From the NCBI GenBank assembly GCA_029207755.1, contig JARCOQ010000011.1:26353712-26417711 (forward strand): DNA of 64,000 nt, written 5' to 3'. The position numbers and the translations under genes are program-made. Positions 1 to 12,200 of the stretch are shown piece by piece (position 1 is the stretch's first letter; every line of letters begins with the position of its first letter). Origin of the DNA: Chamaea fasciata. Its lineage: Eukaryota > Chordata > Aves > Passeriformes > Sylviidae. The notes under the pieces were generated by a model that worked only from the letters and a program-made list of their open reading frames with translations, searched no databases and was not told where the DNA came from.

Positions 1-1488
1 ATTATTCCTCCCCATATTTTCTCTGTCTGTATAAGGTAGGGTGTTTGTTTGTTTGTTTTCCTTCCTGCCTTCTGTGATACTGTTTTTCTCTAGAGGTAAA
101 TGTCCGTAGCTTCACAGCACACCTGTGCTCAGGTGTGGGCTGCACTCTGATACACAGCATGTTCCCCCAGTCTCTGTACTCAAACCAGTCTGTGGCCAGG
201 TGATTTCTTTTCTGCTTTCTGAGAAATGTTGTGAGGTTCTATTAATCTTTCTCCAGAAAACTTGTATTTCTGGTATTACCCTGCCTTCATCCACTTTCCT
301 GGGAGATGGTTTTCCTTTTCATTTGCTCCACTATTGTTGTTAATATTACAGAGGCTTGTTGTCTTTTCCTGCTACTTTCTATTGTAAAATTAAAATGCTA
401 CTTTTGGCACAGAAACTATCATATTGCTTTTGAAGGATAGATATTATTCTTGCTCCCCCAACACCTTGGGAAGAATTGTACAATAGGATCCTATTCAGTC
501 CACATTTTTATCAACACGGTCACCATCACCTGCAGCCATCATTCCATTTTAGAGCACAGCCTTACAGGTATTTTTTCCCTTCTTGCAATATCAAGATATG
601 AAGAAGATGAATGGAAGTTTCTTGCATGTTTTTGTCAGTGTGTTTTTATAGCTCCCATGAACAGTGATGGACTTGGCAGCCTGGAGACTGAAATCCTCTG
701 TTTAATCACAGCTAGGTATAGTTCAGCAGGAAGATGTATTTCTATACACAGCCCCTGTAGCATGTCTAAGCCTCCAGCTGGAGAACTGACCTTCTGTAAG
801 CAGAAAAAAGCTCTCAGGCCACTCAGCCCCTGCCTTATCTGTGAACTGTTCAGAACGCAGCATTCATGCCACTGAGTTTTTGTGACAGGTGCTGACGTCT
901 AGTCTGGAGTGGGCTGAGAGTTCTCTTTGGGGAATTTCTTTCCCTGAGTTCCTGAGAGAAAAGCAGTGATCTACCCAGTCTGGAAGTTGTACAACTGCGT
1001 GCACCAAGTTGTCACATAACACTTCAAAAGGCAATGGCTTTGCAGGTCAGCTTGCATTTAGCCCTAGGCTTGATCTTCTGATTATTAATGTCTGTGGCGC
1101 TTTATTTTAGTTGTGAGAACTCTCAAAATCCAATAGCTGAGACCAGGGAACTAGTGTAAACTTCATTCCCATGTTTAGAGTCTTGATATATTTTATTTGA
1201 AAACAAAGTAAAAAGATCCTTCAGAGAATCCTGCAGCATCCTGGGTCCCGAGCAGACACACTGCACAGAATTAATGTGTGTGGTCATGAATTGTATTCTC
1301 TGAACATTTTGTAATGTTGTGTAGAAAGGGTCATATTCCTTTTCATAAAAACGTGCCTATGGGGTTTTAATCACATTTCCCTGAAAATCCAATGTAATGA
1401 AAACATGTGCTACTCCAAAAGAAGTGCTGGCTGTTCAATCTGCTGGAAATAATTTGACTGGATTTGGGGTGTTGTTTGTATTTTTCAG
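1..1488 (+). other. NAALADL2: NAALADL2 intron, 3' part
   Basis: This is the downstream end of an intron whose 5' exon lies outside the window. It is AT-rich non-coding sequence. It ends in a T-rich tract and a CAG acceptor at 1486-1488, directly before the first visible exon. A 141-codon open frame at 450-875 has no recognisable domain and no splice context, so I treat it as chance. I saw no repeat element here. Confidence 0.75.
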
Positions 1489-1582
1489 CTGACAGGACAA
1501 GTGACTTTGCAAATTGCCGCTGATCCGGTTTTGCCGTTCAATGCCCTCGACGTCGCCTTGGAAGTCCAGAACAGTCTGAAAG
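1489..1582 (+). CDS. NAALADL2: NAALADL2 coding exon (third from last)
   Basis: The 94-base exon has a T-rich tract and CAG before it and GTAATT after it. It starts in phase 0 and ends in phase 1, encoding 31 residues plus the first base of a glycine codon. The peptide begins LTGQVTLQIAADPVLPFNAL and continues with DVALEVQNSLK. From family knowledge, this is the segment of NAALADL2 linking the peptidase-like domain to the C-terminal helical dimerisation domain; the VLPFNALD motif corresponds to LPFDCRDY in PSMA-type proteins. NAALADL2 is a type II membrane protein of the M28B glutamate carboxypeptidase/transferrin receptor family and is thought to be catalytically impaired. No metal-binding or catalytic residues fall in this window, so activity cannot be judged. 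The join to the next exon restores GGT (Gly), giving LKGDEAG. Confidence 0.93.
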
Positions 1583-4500
1583 GTAATTTTCGTTAGAGGA
1601 ATATTGTTCTCCATTAATACGGGGGGAAAAGGAACCTTCTAATCCCTGACACGTATTTTCAATACTTAATAATAGCCAGTGATTTTACTTGTTAAATAGG
1701 GTCATTATATAATCCCGAATAAAGTGCAGGTTTTGTTGCCAAAGAAAGCCATAAAGTTTTTAGATTTCTCCTGATGTTACTTTGTCAATTAAGCAATGCA
1801 GGTTACCTGTAGTGTCCTAAGGCCTTTGAACAATATTTCTGCTTACAGGTTTATGAAACTCTCAAGTTGAGCTGTTAAATAGAGAAGTTCTATAAAATCA
1901 CACCCAAACTTCACATGCCCTTCAGCAGATTGTGAGATCGTATCTCAAACGTAAAGACTTTTTGCAATCTTGAGGTGCTACCCCTGCATTTCCTTCACTC
2001 CCCACGCTATAAAGCACCACTTTCCTGTAACACATGCTCATAGAAGTATGATACTTTTTCTTTAATCTTTCCCATCCATCATTCTGAAGGCGTAGGAGTC
2101 AGTAGGCAAGTATTGGTCTGGAATCAGTGAGCATCTAAAGAGACAAGTAATTTTAGCTCTGTTGCGCCACATAAACATTGGTTTAGTTCAGCCTAAACAC
2201 AGCAGGGGATGATCATCAAATGAAAAGTGTGGCTCAGCTGGTATTCCTTCAACTGAACATGAGATATCTTCTATTGTTCTTTTTCTTTCTTTATTTTGAG
2301 TAACAGGAAACGTTGATTTAAACTGACTTTTTTTTTCTCTAACTTCAGTTACATCATTTATCTCTACCACTTCAGGGGAGAGAAAATTATTTCCTAGGCT
2401 GTAGGGCCAGCAGGGTAAATTTTCTCCCAGCTGTTCAGTTTGGAGTTTTGTTTAATGATTTTTTTCATGGTTTTCATGTCTTGTCTGTCTCTGACTTGTA
2501 TAAAAGAACAGTTTCTTTTCATGTTGCAAAACATTAAGACAATGGTCCTTTGTCAGTTTTTTAAATGAGAAGTGGTACTTTTTTGTGTGGCTCATGGGTT
2601 TATTCATTCTTCAAAAGATTTCATGTCGTCCAAACTTTCCAGTTCCAAGTTGGAATGTCTTAGTGAACTGTTTTCTTCTTCAACTCAATGCAAGCTGTAA
2701 ATGTAGAAAAGGTGAAGGTAAATCAGCATGACACGTAAAATATTTGTTCATTAGGCTTAATTTTGTGCCTCTGGGATCTGGTTCAGCCAATTCCTTGAAC
2801 ACAGATTTTATTGCCCGTCGGACTCTCTCACATCCTTCAAGTTAAATTCTGTGTAAATATTTGAGTCACTGTTTGCCATCTCCTGGAGGTACTCATGAAG
2901 GGTTGTGTATACCTTGATACTTGTTAATACTGCATTTATTCACATTTCTAAAGGATTTAACCCTGTAACGTGGTGGGTGTCTCTGCAATTAGCTCTGCTA
3001 AATTCCCTGGGATATTACTCAGCACTTCAGAGACCATTTCTTATATTCAGGATAGTGTGGTTGGCAAGTTACGTCATCCCCAGCATGTTCATCTGGCTCT
3101 GGCCCGTTCCTCAGAAAGATGGGGAGAGGCTGTTCAGGGGCATGTGTTCTCTCCCCCTGCACACACCAGAGCTCTTGGAAACAAACCGCTGCTTTTGGGT
3201 TTATCTGAAAGGAAGGGTTGGGGTTGGAGAGATTTCTTTTTCTGCCTCTGCTGATGTCTAACAGGAAACCTTGTGGTCATAAGTGATGGGAGAGGGGGGT
3301 TCCAAGGCTGAAATCCAGGTCCCCAGGGCTAGTGAGGCTGTTGCCTGTCTCTTCGCAGATGGGATATTTTAGACAAATTCAGAAAAAAGTGGCTGCTTAG
3401 AATATTCTCTGTAGCTACACCTTGCAGCTGTGTGGGATTTGTGCCTTCCGTCCATTTGAAATCAAGACCCATTTTAACTTGAATCAAATACATGAATGTC
3501 TTGCTAGACCTTGTCTCCTATGAAAATCCAATTTACCTCTTGAGGTAGGGTGCAGACAAGGTGTCAAATCTGGTGTGTGAATGATACAAGCCGTGCTTTT
3601 AAGCACTCCTGTAGAAGTGTGTTGTACGTTTATGCAAGTGAAAATGCACAGTCATTTGTATAGAAGTGTTTTGTATGTATACAAGCATTTTTATCCAGAA
3701 CACATTTGTATTTGCTGCTGAAAACTCTTAGCACTATGCTCCCTGTAGCCTGTCTTTTTAATCTAGTATATGTTACAGCAAGTTTCAGGGGTTGATGGTG
3801 GAGATTCTCAGGTGTCTCATCAGGATTAAAAGCATTTCTGGACCTTTGCACCTGACTGTCCCAGCAACAACAAGTTCAGCCACTCAGTTTACAAAACTAA
3901 ACTCAGCCAGCTTCGTGATGTCCCTCACTTGGGTGCTGTGGAAGCTGATGTCATTTGTTACTGGCAGTCACTCAGACTCATGCAAACCGTTCAGAGCTGG
4001 TGTCTGTGCCCCAGCTGTGAATTGTGGCTGTGCGGCACCAGGCAGGCGAGGTGAGATCCCCACTTGTGGCTGTCAGCACAAGCTGCTGGAGCAAATTCTA
4101 CCCATCTCTGATAGGCACTGGCTGGGAGGGAGAGGCTGATGGAGACAAATTAAGGGTGGATGAGAATTTCTGGTTTTCCAGAAGTGCAGGAGCCATGATT
4201 TAAAGCTCTTTGGCTGCGGCAGTGTCAGCTGCATGTGGCTCCCTCTCAGTTAGTCCCTTTCTCCTCCCCAGAATGGATGTTTTACAGATGTTACAGCAGC
4301 TGAAGTACTTGGGGTGATAATAGTAGGCAGCACTAGCAGAAGTTTAAAATAATCTGGCTTGCAATAAGTCGTTCCCAGGGAAGTCTGTGTGACTTTCCAC
4401 AGCCCTGTCTCTACCTGTACATTTCAAAATATCAGGCTAAGTTCTCTGTCCTTAGAAAACTCAATAAAGAAACGTATCTCTCTCATTTAATTGATGGCTG

Positions 4501-4923
4501 CATGCTCATTGCCTACAGCTATCTGCTGCTCTTCATCTTGGCGTCATTTTACCTGCTTGACTGTATTTCCCTGATCATTTTGGGTGCTTTTCAGAGTTAC
4601 TCTCTCCTCCCGTCTGTAATGTTCAGAAAATTTCCCTCTTTACTGTTCCCACCCTTTATTCTTGACTGCAGCAGAAGTGAAAAACGCAACAAATCTGTAT
4701 ATAAGACAGAAATATCTCTTTTGTCATGAGACACTGAGCATCTTGTCTTCACTATCCCTTCAAGGTTATTATGGATTAGTACCTTTCTTCAGCCTTTAAA
4801 AACAGTCATGGAAAAACGCATTTTCCATGGACAAATGTTCGGTTCTGAAGGGCAAGGAAGAGATCTATTCTGTGTTAGTAGGCCATAAGTTTCAGCAGCT
4901 CTGTACAAAGTCATTGATAACTC

Positions 4924-5263
4924 CATAGAATCATAGAATAGTTTGGGTTGGAAGGGACATTTAAAGGTCATGTAGCCCAAGGCCGTGAGCAGGGAAATCT
5001 TCCAGTAGGTCAAGATGCTCAGAGCCTCATCCAGCCTGGCACTGAATGTTTGTATCCACCACTTCCCTGGGCAACCCAGTGTTCCACCATCCTCATTGTA
5101 GAAAGGTCTCTCTCTCACACCTAGTCTAAACCTAATCTTCTGGTATGAAACCCTTACCCCTTGTCCTATTGCAACAGTTTGTCCCAAATTTTATTATAAA
5201 AGCTCCCCTTAAGTATTGAAAGAGCACAGTAAAGTCTCCCTGGAGCCCGCTCTTCTCCAGGCT
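4924..5263 (-). mobile_element. CR1 LINE 3' end fragment, antisense to NAALADL2
   Basis: On the plus strand the element opens with the tandem CATAGAAT-type octamer at 4924, then GTTTGGGTTGGAAGGGACAT. This is the reverse complement of the avian CR1 3' terminus. It continues through typical CR1 3' UTR blocks (CCTGGGCAACCCAGTGTTCCACCA; CTTACCCCTTGTCCTATTGC; CTCTTCTCCAGGCT) to about 5263. The copy is 5'-truncated, as most CR1 insertions are, and keeps only the 3' UTR. The antisense open frames over it (4789-5187 and 5166-5414) are by-products of the repeat. Confidence 0.93.
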
Positions 5264-7345
5264 CCTGTATTGGCATGCACATAGTAAATGTCACAACATT
5301 CCTCTTTAACATAACTACTTTGAAAAAAGACTTGGAGCAACACCAGATCAGTTTACTTGGGCCATAGCAGTCATGGTAGCAAAATTGAAGCTGATGGCAA
5401 CGTATTCTTTGCACTTAGGATGTCTGTGGATTTGTGTTTCTGCCCCTTTAGGGTGCTTCCTACAAAGCTTTCCCATTCAGATTTTCTACTGCCAGGTCTG
5501 CTTATCCTATTTTGCAGAGCATGAAAAATTTTCCTAGTGAATACAGCAGCAAATCATAGTTGATTCAGAATTTGCAAGCTAATCAAAACCTGAAGCAATT
5601 TCCCTTCTCTCTTACATGGAAACACATGTTCACATATATGGTAAGCAATTATCATGCCTTAAAATGCTGATTTGTCTGTGCTCCCTTTCGTATAAGTACA
5701 TGTAGGCAGGTCCTTTAATAACAGAGGGCACAAGCACAATCAAAAATGTTGAATCTCTAGCTGTGCTTTTCATAAGAGCAATCAGTTACACAGGGAAAGG
5801 CTATTTTATTTGGTGTCTGTAAAAATATCTATTTGGTGTAACCTGTTTCTGAATAGGATTCAGTTACATTTAGCAAATGCAATGAAATTCAACAGTGTAA
5901 CTCCCTGATCAAGAGTGCACATGCTCTTGAGTCACTTTCCTGTATTTGCGATTTTATTTTTATAGCGACTAAACAACTAGCTTAGATGACTCATCATGAT
6001 TCACACTGGAGACAAAAGGACAAAGAATACAAAATATAATAACGTGGCATTGTTTTCTCTTAAATGAGGTAACAATTGTGCTTGATTTTCTCTGTAAAAG
6101 CATCATTAGGTGCTTAAGACATTATTAGTTAATGCAGGATTTTCTTGAGGAATCATTTGCCCTTCCATTCCCATCTCCTCAGCCTGAGAAAAGCATAAAT
6201 CATTTTCCCTTGGTTGTGCAGTTCAGTGTGTTGCGATGCCTGTTCTGTCCTTACTTGGCTGAGATAACACTGCCCAAACGTGCAGGTTTTGTACTGAAGC
6301 ATTTAAAAAGGGCCTTGGTGTGTGTTTTCTAACAAGTGCTGGTTTTGAGTGTGAAACAAAGAGTCGGTTTAGGGGCTGTGGAGAAAAAGTGAGAGCATTT
6401 ACAGGATTTTTTAATGTTTAAAAGGATGGCCTGGTTGGCTTCATTTCCAAATACAGAAAGATGGATTTTCCCTTTATCTCACCTTCCCTACTGAAAAGGC
6501 AAAGCTGACATTTGCAATTGTTTATGTAAGATTCAGAATAAAAACTGTAAAAGTTTTATGCTACTTGGAATACGAATACTTTGCTGGAACCGAAGGATTC
6601 TCTCTAGCAGAGTGAATTTAAACGTCTCCATATGGACACAAGTCCCAGCTGGCTGAGGTATGCATATTGCCTGCATTATATACATGGGAATGGGAAGTTC
6701 TTCAGCTGAACAGGATGTTTGCCAGAGATTGGAAAATTGAGGATAATGATATTTTGCAAATATCTTAAATGTAGCAAGCTTATATGCTTGAAGAATATTT
6801 TTCTGAGACATCAACCTCACTTGATCAGAATTTCAATTACTGCAGACTCTGAGAGATACCAAGTGTTTATATCAGGATTCCAGCACGCCTGTTATCCATT
6901 CTGTTTAAGGAAAGGTGGATTGGCCAAGTGTCATTAGCAAAGGAACCTTGTCCCAAACCAGGGCAGACATAAACCATCTTCTCTCACTCCTGTTCCCCCT
7001 GGGAGCTTCTGTTCATTGCTGAAATTCATCCTGATATCTCAGGAGATCTGACAGTTTCTCTCACACCAGCATCTTGTCGCTCCGTGTATTCCGGATCATT
7101 TCGTGTTTTGCTGGATTGGAATGTGCTAGTCAGCTGAACGACAGGAGTATATGGGATCTATGAACTCCTTTTCCTTTGTTGGAATGTATCCAATAGCAAA
7201 TCTCTTTTTACATATGAGAGGGAGAATGTGTTATATTCAGGCATTTCCTTGGATTTCTTGGTTAGACCTGTTTGCTTTTCCATTCCTTTTATGTTCTCAC
7301 CTTTCAGACTCCAGCCATGAGTAATTTGAAAAATGGGTTGGTGTG

Positions 7346-7897
7346 TGTCCTGGTTTTAACTAGAAGAATTTTCTTCTTAGTAAGATTTTGGATTTAGGAT
7401 GAGATGAAGGTTGGTAACTCACTGATGTTTCAGTTGTTGCTGAGTTGTGCTCTCACCCCGAGGACTTTCCAGTTTCCCATGTTTTGCCAGAGAGGAGTTA
7501 AAGGAAGCTGGGAGGGAGCATGAGCAGGACAGCTGACCTGAACTGGCCAAAGGGGTATTTCATACCAGGGAACATCATGCTCACTCTAAACTGAGGTGGC
7601 CAAGGAGGCTGATTGCTGCTGGGGCCAGGCTGAACGTGGTCAGCCCAATAAAATCACTCATCACTTGTCTGTCTTGGGTTTTAGGTCTCTATTTTGGTTT
7701 TCTCCCTTTTTGATGCTATATTAATTACTGTTGTTACTATGGTCATCATCATTTTATACCAATTATTAAACTTTTCTAATCTCAACCCATTGGTTTTAAC
7801 TTTTTGTTTCTTCTCTTCATTCCGTCAGGGAAGACACTGGGTGTCTGAGTGAGCAGCTGCATGGTACTTCCTTGCCAGCTGAGGTTAAACCATGTCA
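7346..7897 (+). mobile_element. Solo LTR of an avian endogenous retrovirus
   Basis: This block of about 552 bp starts TGTCCTGGTTTTAACTAG and ends AGGTTAAACCATGTCA, so it has the TG...CA ends of an LTR. Internal blocks such as GGATTTAGGATGAGA, CTGATGTTTCAGTTGTTGCT, AAGCTGGGAGGGAGCA and AACTGGCCAAAGGGGTATTTC match an LTR family I recognise as common in songbird genomes. An AATAAA lies at 7647-7652 and ATTAAA near 7765. No gag, pol or env sequence is attached, so it is a solo LTR left by recombination. Flanking target duplications are not convincing (GGTGTG before, ATGTTC after), which fits an old insertion. It has the same orientation as NAALADL2. I cannot assign the family name with certainty. 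Confidence 0.85.
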
Positions 7898-9059
7898 ATG
7901 TTCCCCAGTTACTATTTGTGATTTCTTTCACTTGTATTTCACAAGGAGGTTGAAAATTCATTGAACTTGAGTCCTGAACCACTTTCTTGGCTTAATTATC
8001 TCAGTCACTAAGGTACAGAACTCCCTGAGGTTTGCACATTCATGTAGGGGTGAGACAGCTCCTAGAGCTGCATGGTTTATGTTGATTAAGGCATTATTTG
8101 AAAGATCTAAGGATGGTTGGATTTCTTGTCAGTAGGCAAAGTGAATCTTCACCTTAAAAAAAACCTCTGCATCCTGGGAATGTTTGTGCTGGCTGATACT
8201 GCTTTTGACTTTCTATCAGGTTCAGGCTCTGCTTTCTCTCTCCGTGTGCTTGTAGAGATGAAGCGCACGCTGGGAAAGGAGGCCACGCTCTTCACCTGCA
8301 CTGCAGGTGGGAGGAGGCTGCACATTCACAGTGCTCCAATTCACATTTCTCTTTCTGCACTGTGAGCAGGGAAATACTGAAATCGTGGTGTTGTCCTAGG
8401 TGCTGCAGGCTTCTATACTCTTGCTGTCTGAGTGGGGCGGCTGACAAAGCAATAGTTAACACTCCAAGTTTAAAAAGTCTTGATAATATTGACTGGATTA
8501 GAATATGCATTAGGATATCAATTAAAGTTGGCTCATTGGCATATGACTTAAGTGATTAAGAGGAACAATTTCACATACCCTCCACAACTGCTGTTAACCT
8601 CTAAGATTTTAAAATGTTGAGTCAAATTCAATTAAACTCTGCATTTTACAATATTCTATAGAGCAGTCATTACGGAATCCAAGCACAGGCTTTCAGACTC
8701 AAGAGCAACAGCATCAAATGGCACTGAGTAAATTCAGTCTCAGAAGGAAATGTTGTAGTTCTTGATTTATAACCATTGCTTCCTGCATGCCTGTTTTTCC
8801 AATGCCAGCTTTCAAGCTGTACCCCAAAAATCATTCCTCACAGCTTATTAGATCTGAAAGCACCAGAGCCCAAATTGATCTTTGAGGAACAGATCAGAGG
8901 TTACCGGGAGTGATCTATGGCTTCCCTTGACCCGTTCCGTGCTGCTCACAGGGGAGGAAGAGGCTCAGCTTTTAATTGGGCTATTAATTTTGACTTGGAG
9001 GCAAGAGCAATGAGTGGTGTGTGAATCTCTGGTGACTGTCCCGCTGTCCCTGTTCCCAG

Positions 9060-9258
9060 GTGATGAGGCAGGCCTCCCTCAGCTGCTGGCAGTGGCAGCA
9101 CGTCTGAGGGACGCGGCGGAGCTGCTCCAGTCGGACGAGATGCGCCCAGCCAACGACCCCGAGGAGAGAGCCCCTGTCAGGGTCAGGATGCTCAATGATG
9201 TGCTGCAAGGCTTGGAGAAAAGCTTCCTGGTTCATCAGGCTCCTCCAGGACTTTACAG
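9060..9258 (+). CDS. NAALADL2: NAALADL2 coding exon (second from last)
   Basis: The 199-base exon lies between TTCCCAG and GTATGG and runs from phase 1 to phase 2. It encodes the first part of the C-terminal helical (TFR dimerisation-like) domain. Recognisable stretches are LLAVAARLRDAAELLQ, SDEMRPANDPEERAP, VRVRMLNDVLQGLEKSFLV and HQAPPGLYR. These closely match the NAALADL2 pattern SDEMRPANDP...RMLND...EKSFLV. In PSMA-type relatives the corresponding RMMNDQL...LERAFIDP region packs at the homodimer interface, on the extracellular side. The exon is clearly richer in G and C than its AT-rich introns. The last two bases (AG) join the A of the next exon to make arginine, giving YRNILYRL. Confidence 0.95.
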
Positions 9259-12200
9259 GTATGGCACACGGCGCTCCACACCTTCTGTGGCTGAGCTGAA
9301 ATGGTGTTCGCCTCTGCTTGGTTTGCAGATCTGCCTTTAAAAAGAAAAACCTCCGCGAGTGCCCAAAATTAAAGCTATTATTTTTTTCCTATCACATCCT
9401 TTCTGCAGAAAACATTTTATTCATTACAATGCAAGGGGTCATTAGAATGCAGCACTGCAGCACTTCTGTCATGACATTGCTGCTAACAAGACGTACGGTG
9501 CGATGGCAGGCCAGGCAGCGTGGCAGAAACACGTGTCAGATGGTACAGGAAGCTTTCAGAAGAAGAGGAAAATATTTTGAAGTCTAACACTGCTTGACAG
9601 GCTCCACCTATATTTTATTTAAAACTTTGTACAGTTCATTGAAGATTCAGGATTGTACAAGATCCTTGGTGGCATTATTTAACATATTTAATTATATAGC
9701 AGCGCTCTTGGATGCATTTCAGCGAGTTAAAGGCAGTACATTCCAGTTAATGAGGAGGCCTGAGTCAGTCACTGTTCATAACATCTTGTCTCTGCTTGGA
9801 ATTATTCTGTGATACGTGTTCAGCTGCACTACCCAGGTTGGTTTTAAGATGTCGTAGTCGTCCCACCTTTTACTTCCTAAGAAGTCTGCAGGTCTCTGTC
9901 TCTCACCAGAACCAACTAAAGCAGCAAAACTCTGCTTTGATTTCTGTTGATGGGAAAAATTATCCAGTGTCTCCCGCAAGTGAAAGTGTGAAGTGGACAT
10001 CAAACAGACACGTGGTGGAGGTGGGGAAGGAAAGCAGAAAGCTCCAGCCACAGGAGGGATTCTTCCAGTTGTTAGCAATGGTGTAGAACTCATACAGTCA
10101 TCTTTTAACAAAAGCAAAAGGGAAACAGAAAAGCAAGGTAGTTATGGGTAACTCAAAAGTGTCAGTGAATAAAAGCCCTACAGCTGTAATAAAGAAAATA
10201 GAATAATTACTTTTGGGGAGGAGCTAATTTACTAATTTACTGTGACTGGATTTCCAACATAAAGAAATAAACCAAAATGGGATTAGCTGAACTATAATAT
10301 TCTAGGTTTAGCAGTGCGGTCTGAGTTGGTGTGGTGTTGCAAAGGAGCCATAAAACTGTTTAATAATAATGTAGTATGTATGTGTTGCATTGCAACAGCA
10401 GCATTCAGCATTGTTGGATCTGACCCAGTTCTTTATTTGTGAAAACAAATTATATCAAAAGTTAGGATTATAAGGAGAGGGTTTTTGAGGTCTTCTAATA
10501 TTTCAGTTCTTGCAGGGCTTGCATTATTGTTTGTTATTTGCCAAAACATAATTACTAGATATGCAAACACAACGTAACAAATTTTTCACCTGCTCTCCAC
10601 GGTATTTAGTACAGAGCAAAAGTGCTTTCACACTGGCAGAGTAGACACTGTGGAAGTGAAAATGTTGTACTTGCTGCCCTCCAATTTAATTAAATTTGAT
10701 ACAAGATTTAACAGTACAAGATTTCAAAGTCTAGGAGAAAACATTGGCTTTGACTTTACTCTGAATAATTTTACCTGACATCATCTGGAATATACAACAG
10801 TAAAGGACACCTTGTGTATAATCGTTTAGATGTTCATTTAAACAGAATGCAACCTTTGTGCAGTGCCAAGGTGTGTAATTGTTACCCTTAATGGTAAATC
10901 TACACAGATAAACAGAATCAAGGACACTGTTAGATTGCTGATGTCCTTCGCTGCCATTTAAAATCTGGAGTTTGTTTAATTAAAAAAATAGAATGTATCT
11001 AACTTTAAGTCTTGTTTAGATTATTTTTCATTTTTTAGGAATTGAAAGTCCTTCTATTAGGTAAGGAAGTTATGTCAATGTGTTTCATATTCTGAAGCTG
11101 TAATTGTGTCTCGAGAACACTAGAAACGCTTGAAAAACCTGGTACACTTCTTTTTTCTTTTTTTTTTTCTTGTAAAACTTTTAAACTTATTCTTTCTGTC
11201 ATTTGGTAAAGAAAACAAACAAAAAAAAATCAGTCTCACAGCCAGGACCTTGTATGCCATGTTTCATCCCAGTCAGAAGATTGATAGGCAAGTTATAAAC
11301 CCCTGAAATAGTGGTTTATAATGGAAATGCTGGCAGCCCTTTAACTACAGCAGCACAAGCAGTACAGCAATAAATACTGTGCTTCATCTGTAAACAGAAA
11401 TTTAGGATGCAGTTTGCAGCCTTGACCTTCAGGCTCCAACTGTGTTTAGATCATTAAGATTCCATAAATACTGTAATTTACAGCCTTCTGAAGGAAGAAT
11501 TTGTGTGCACAGTAAAGGACGTATTCTTCATGAAAAAATGATTGCTTCCTGTATACCCATTTGGACTCATATTCTCAACCTCAATCAAAGCCCTTGACAA
11601 ATTTGCTGAAGTTTTAGGCGTCATTTTTAGCCTTGTGTTTGTCCTAATTCACAGCTCTCTGGTTCTGTACTATGTTTTCTGTCCTAGAACTTGAATTAAA
11701 AAGAAAGGTGGATTTTTTCTTTATTGCAGGAGTGTTGCCACCTTCCTGTGCTTCTCCACTACAGGGGAACTGATACATCTTCTATATAATTTTTTTTCTA
11801 TAGTTCCCACTCACATTCCTGTAGCTATAGTCTCTTACTGTATATAGGTACTTAAAAAAATAAATGCCTCATTCCAGTCAATGTCATAGGGGAATATCTG
11901 GGCATAATTGATACATTATGCATCTACAATGAGAAGTAATATAATGAAATTTACTAGCGGAATTCAAATTAGAGATTTTTTTTTAAATAATTGCATTAGG
12001 ATATTTGACTAAATGAAAGTAATCATGATTGACGTTGGCAGGTTGTTCAATACAGTGAATGCTGTAGTTTTGATGCTCATCCTCTTCCCTTAAATTCCTG
12101 ACGTTGAGCTGCAAATTCAACAGCAGCGCATGTTCCCCATGATCTCTATTTCCAGCTGCGTTGGAAATACACAAGTACAGCTTTAATCAGGGTATTTTAG

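Larger units (their letters stand above)
1583..9059 (+). other. NAALADL2: NAALADL2 intron between the first and second visible exons
   Basis: This is a phase-1 intron with a GTAATT donor and a CCCTGTTCCCAG acceptor. It is mostly AT-rich unique sequence. It contains an antisense CR1 fragment (4924-5263) and a sense solo LTR (7346-7897), listed separately. Open frames inside it, such as 2905-3261, 3792-4139 and 8117-8365, show no domain or splice context and are probably chance. No RNA gene was recognised. Confidence 0.85.

Noticed and set aside
450..875. 141-codon open frame in the first intron
   Set aside because: No recognisable domain, no flanking splice sites that fit the NAALADL2 phases, and composition like the surrounding intron.
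4789..5414. Minus-strand open frames of 132 and 82 codons
   Set aside because: Mostly CR1 3' UTR sequence, which does not code for protein.
9014..9340. 108-codon open frame around the second exon as a standalone gene
   Set aside because: Only 9060-9258 is the exon; the ends of the frame are intron sequence on either side of clear splice sites.
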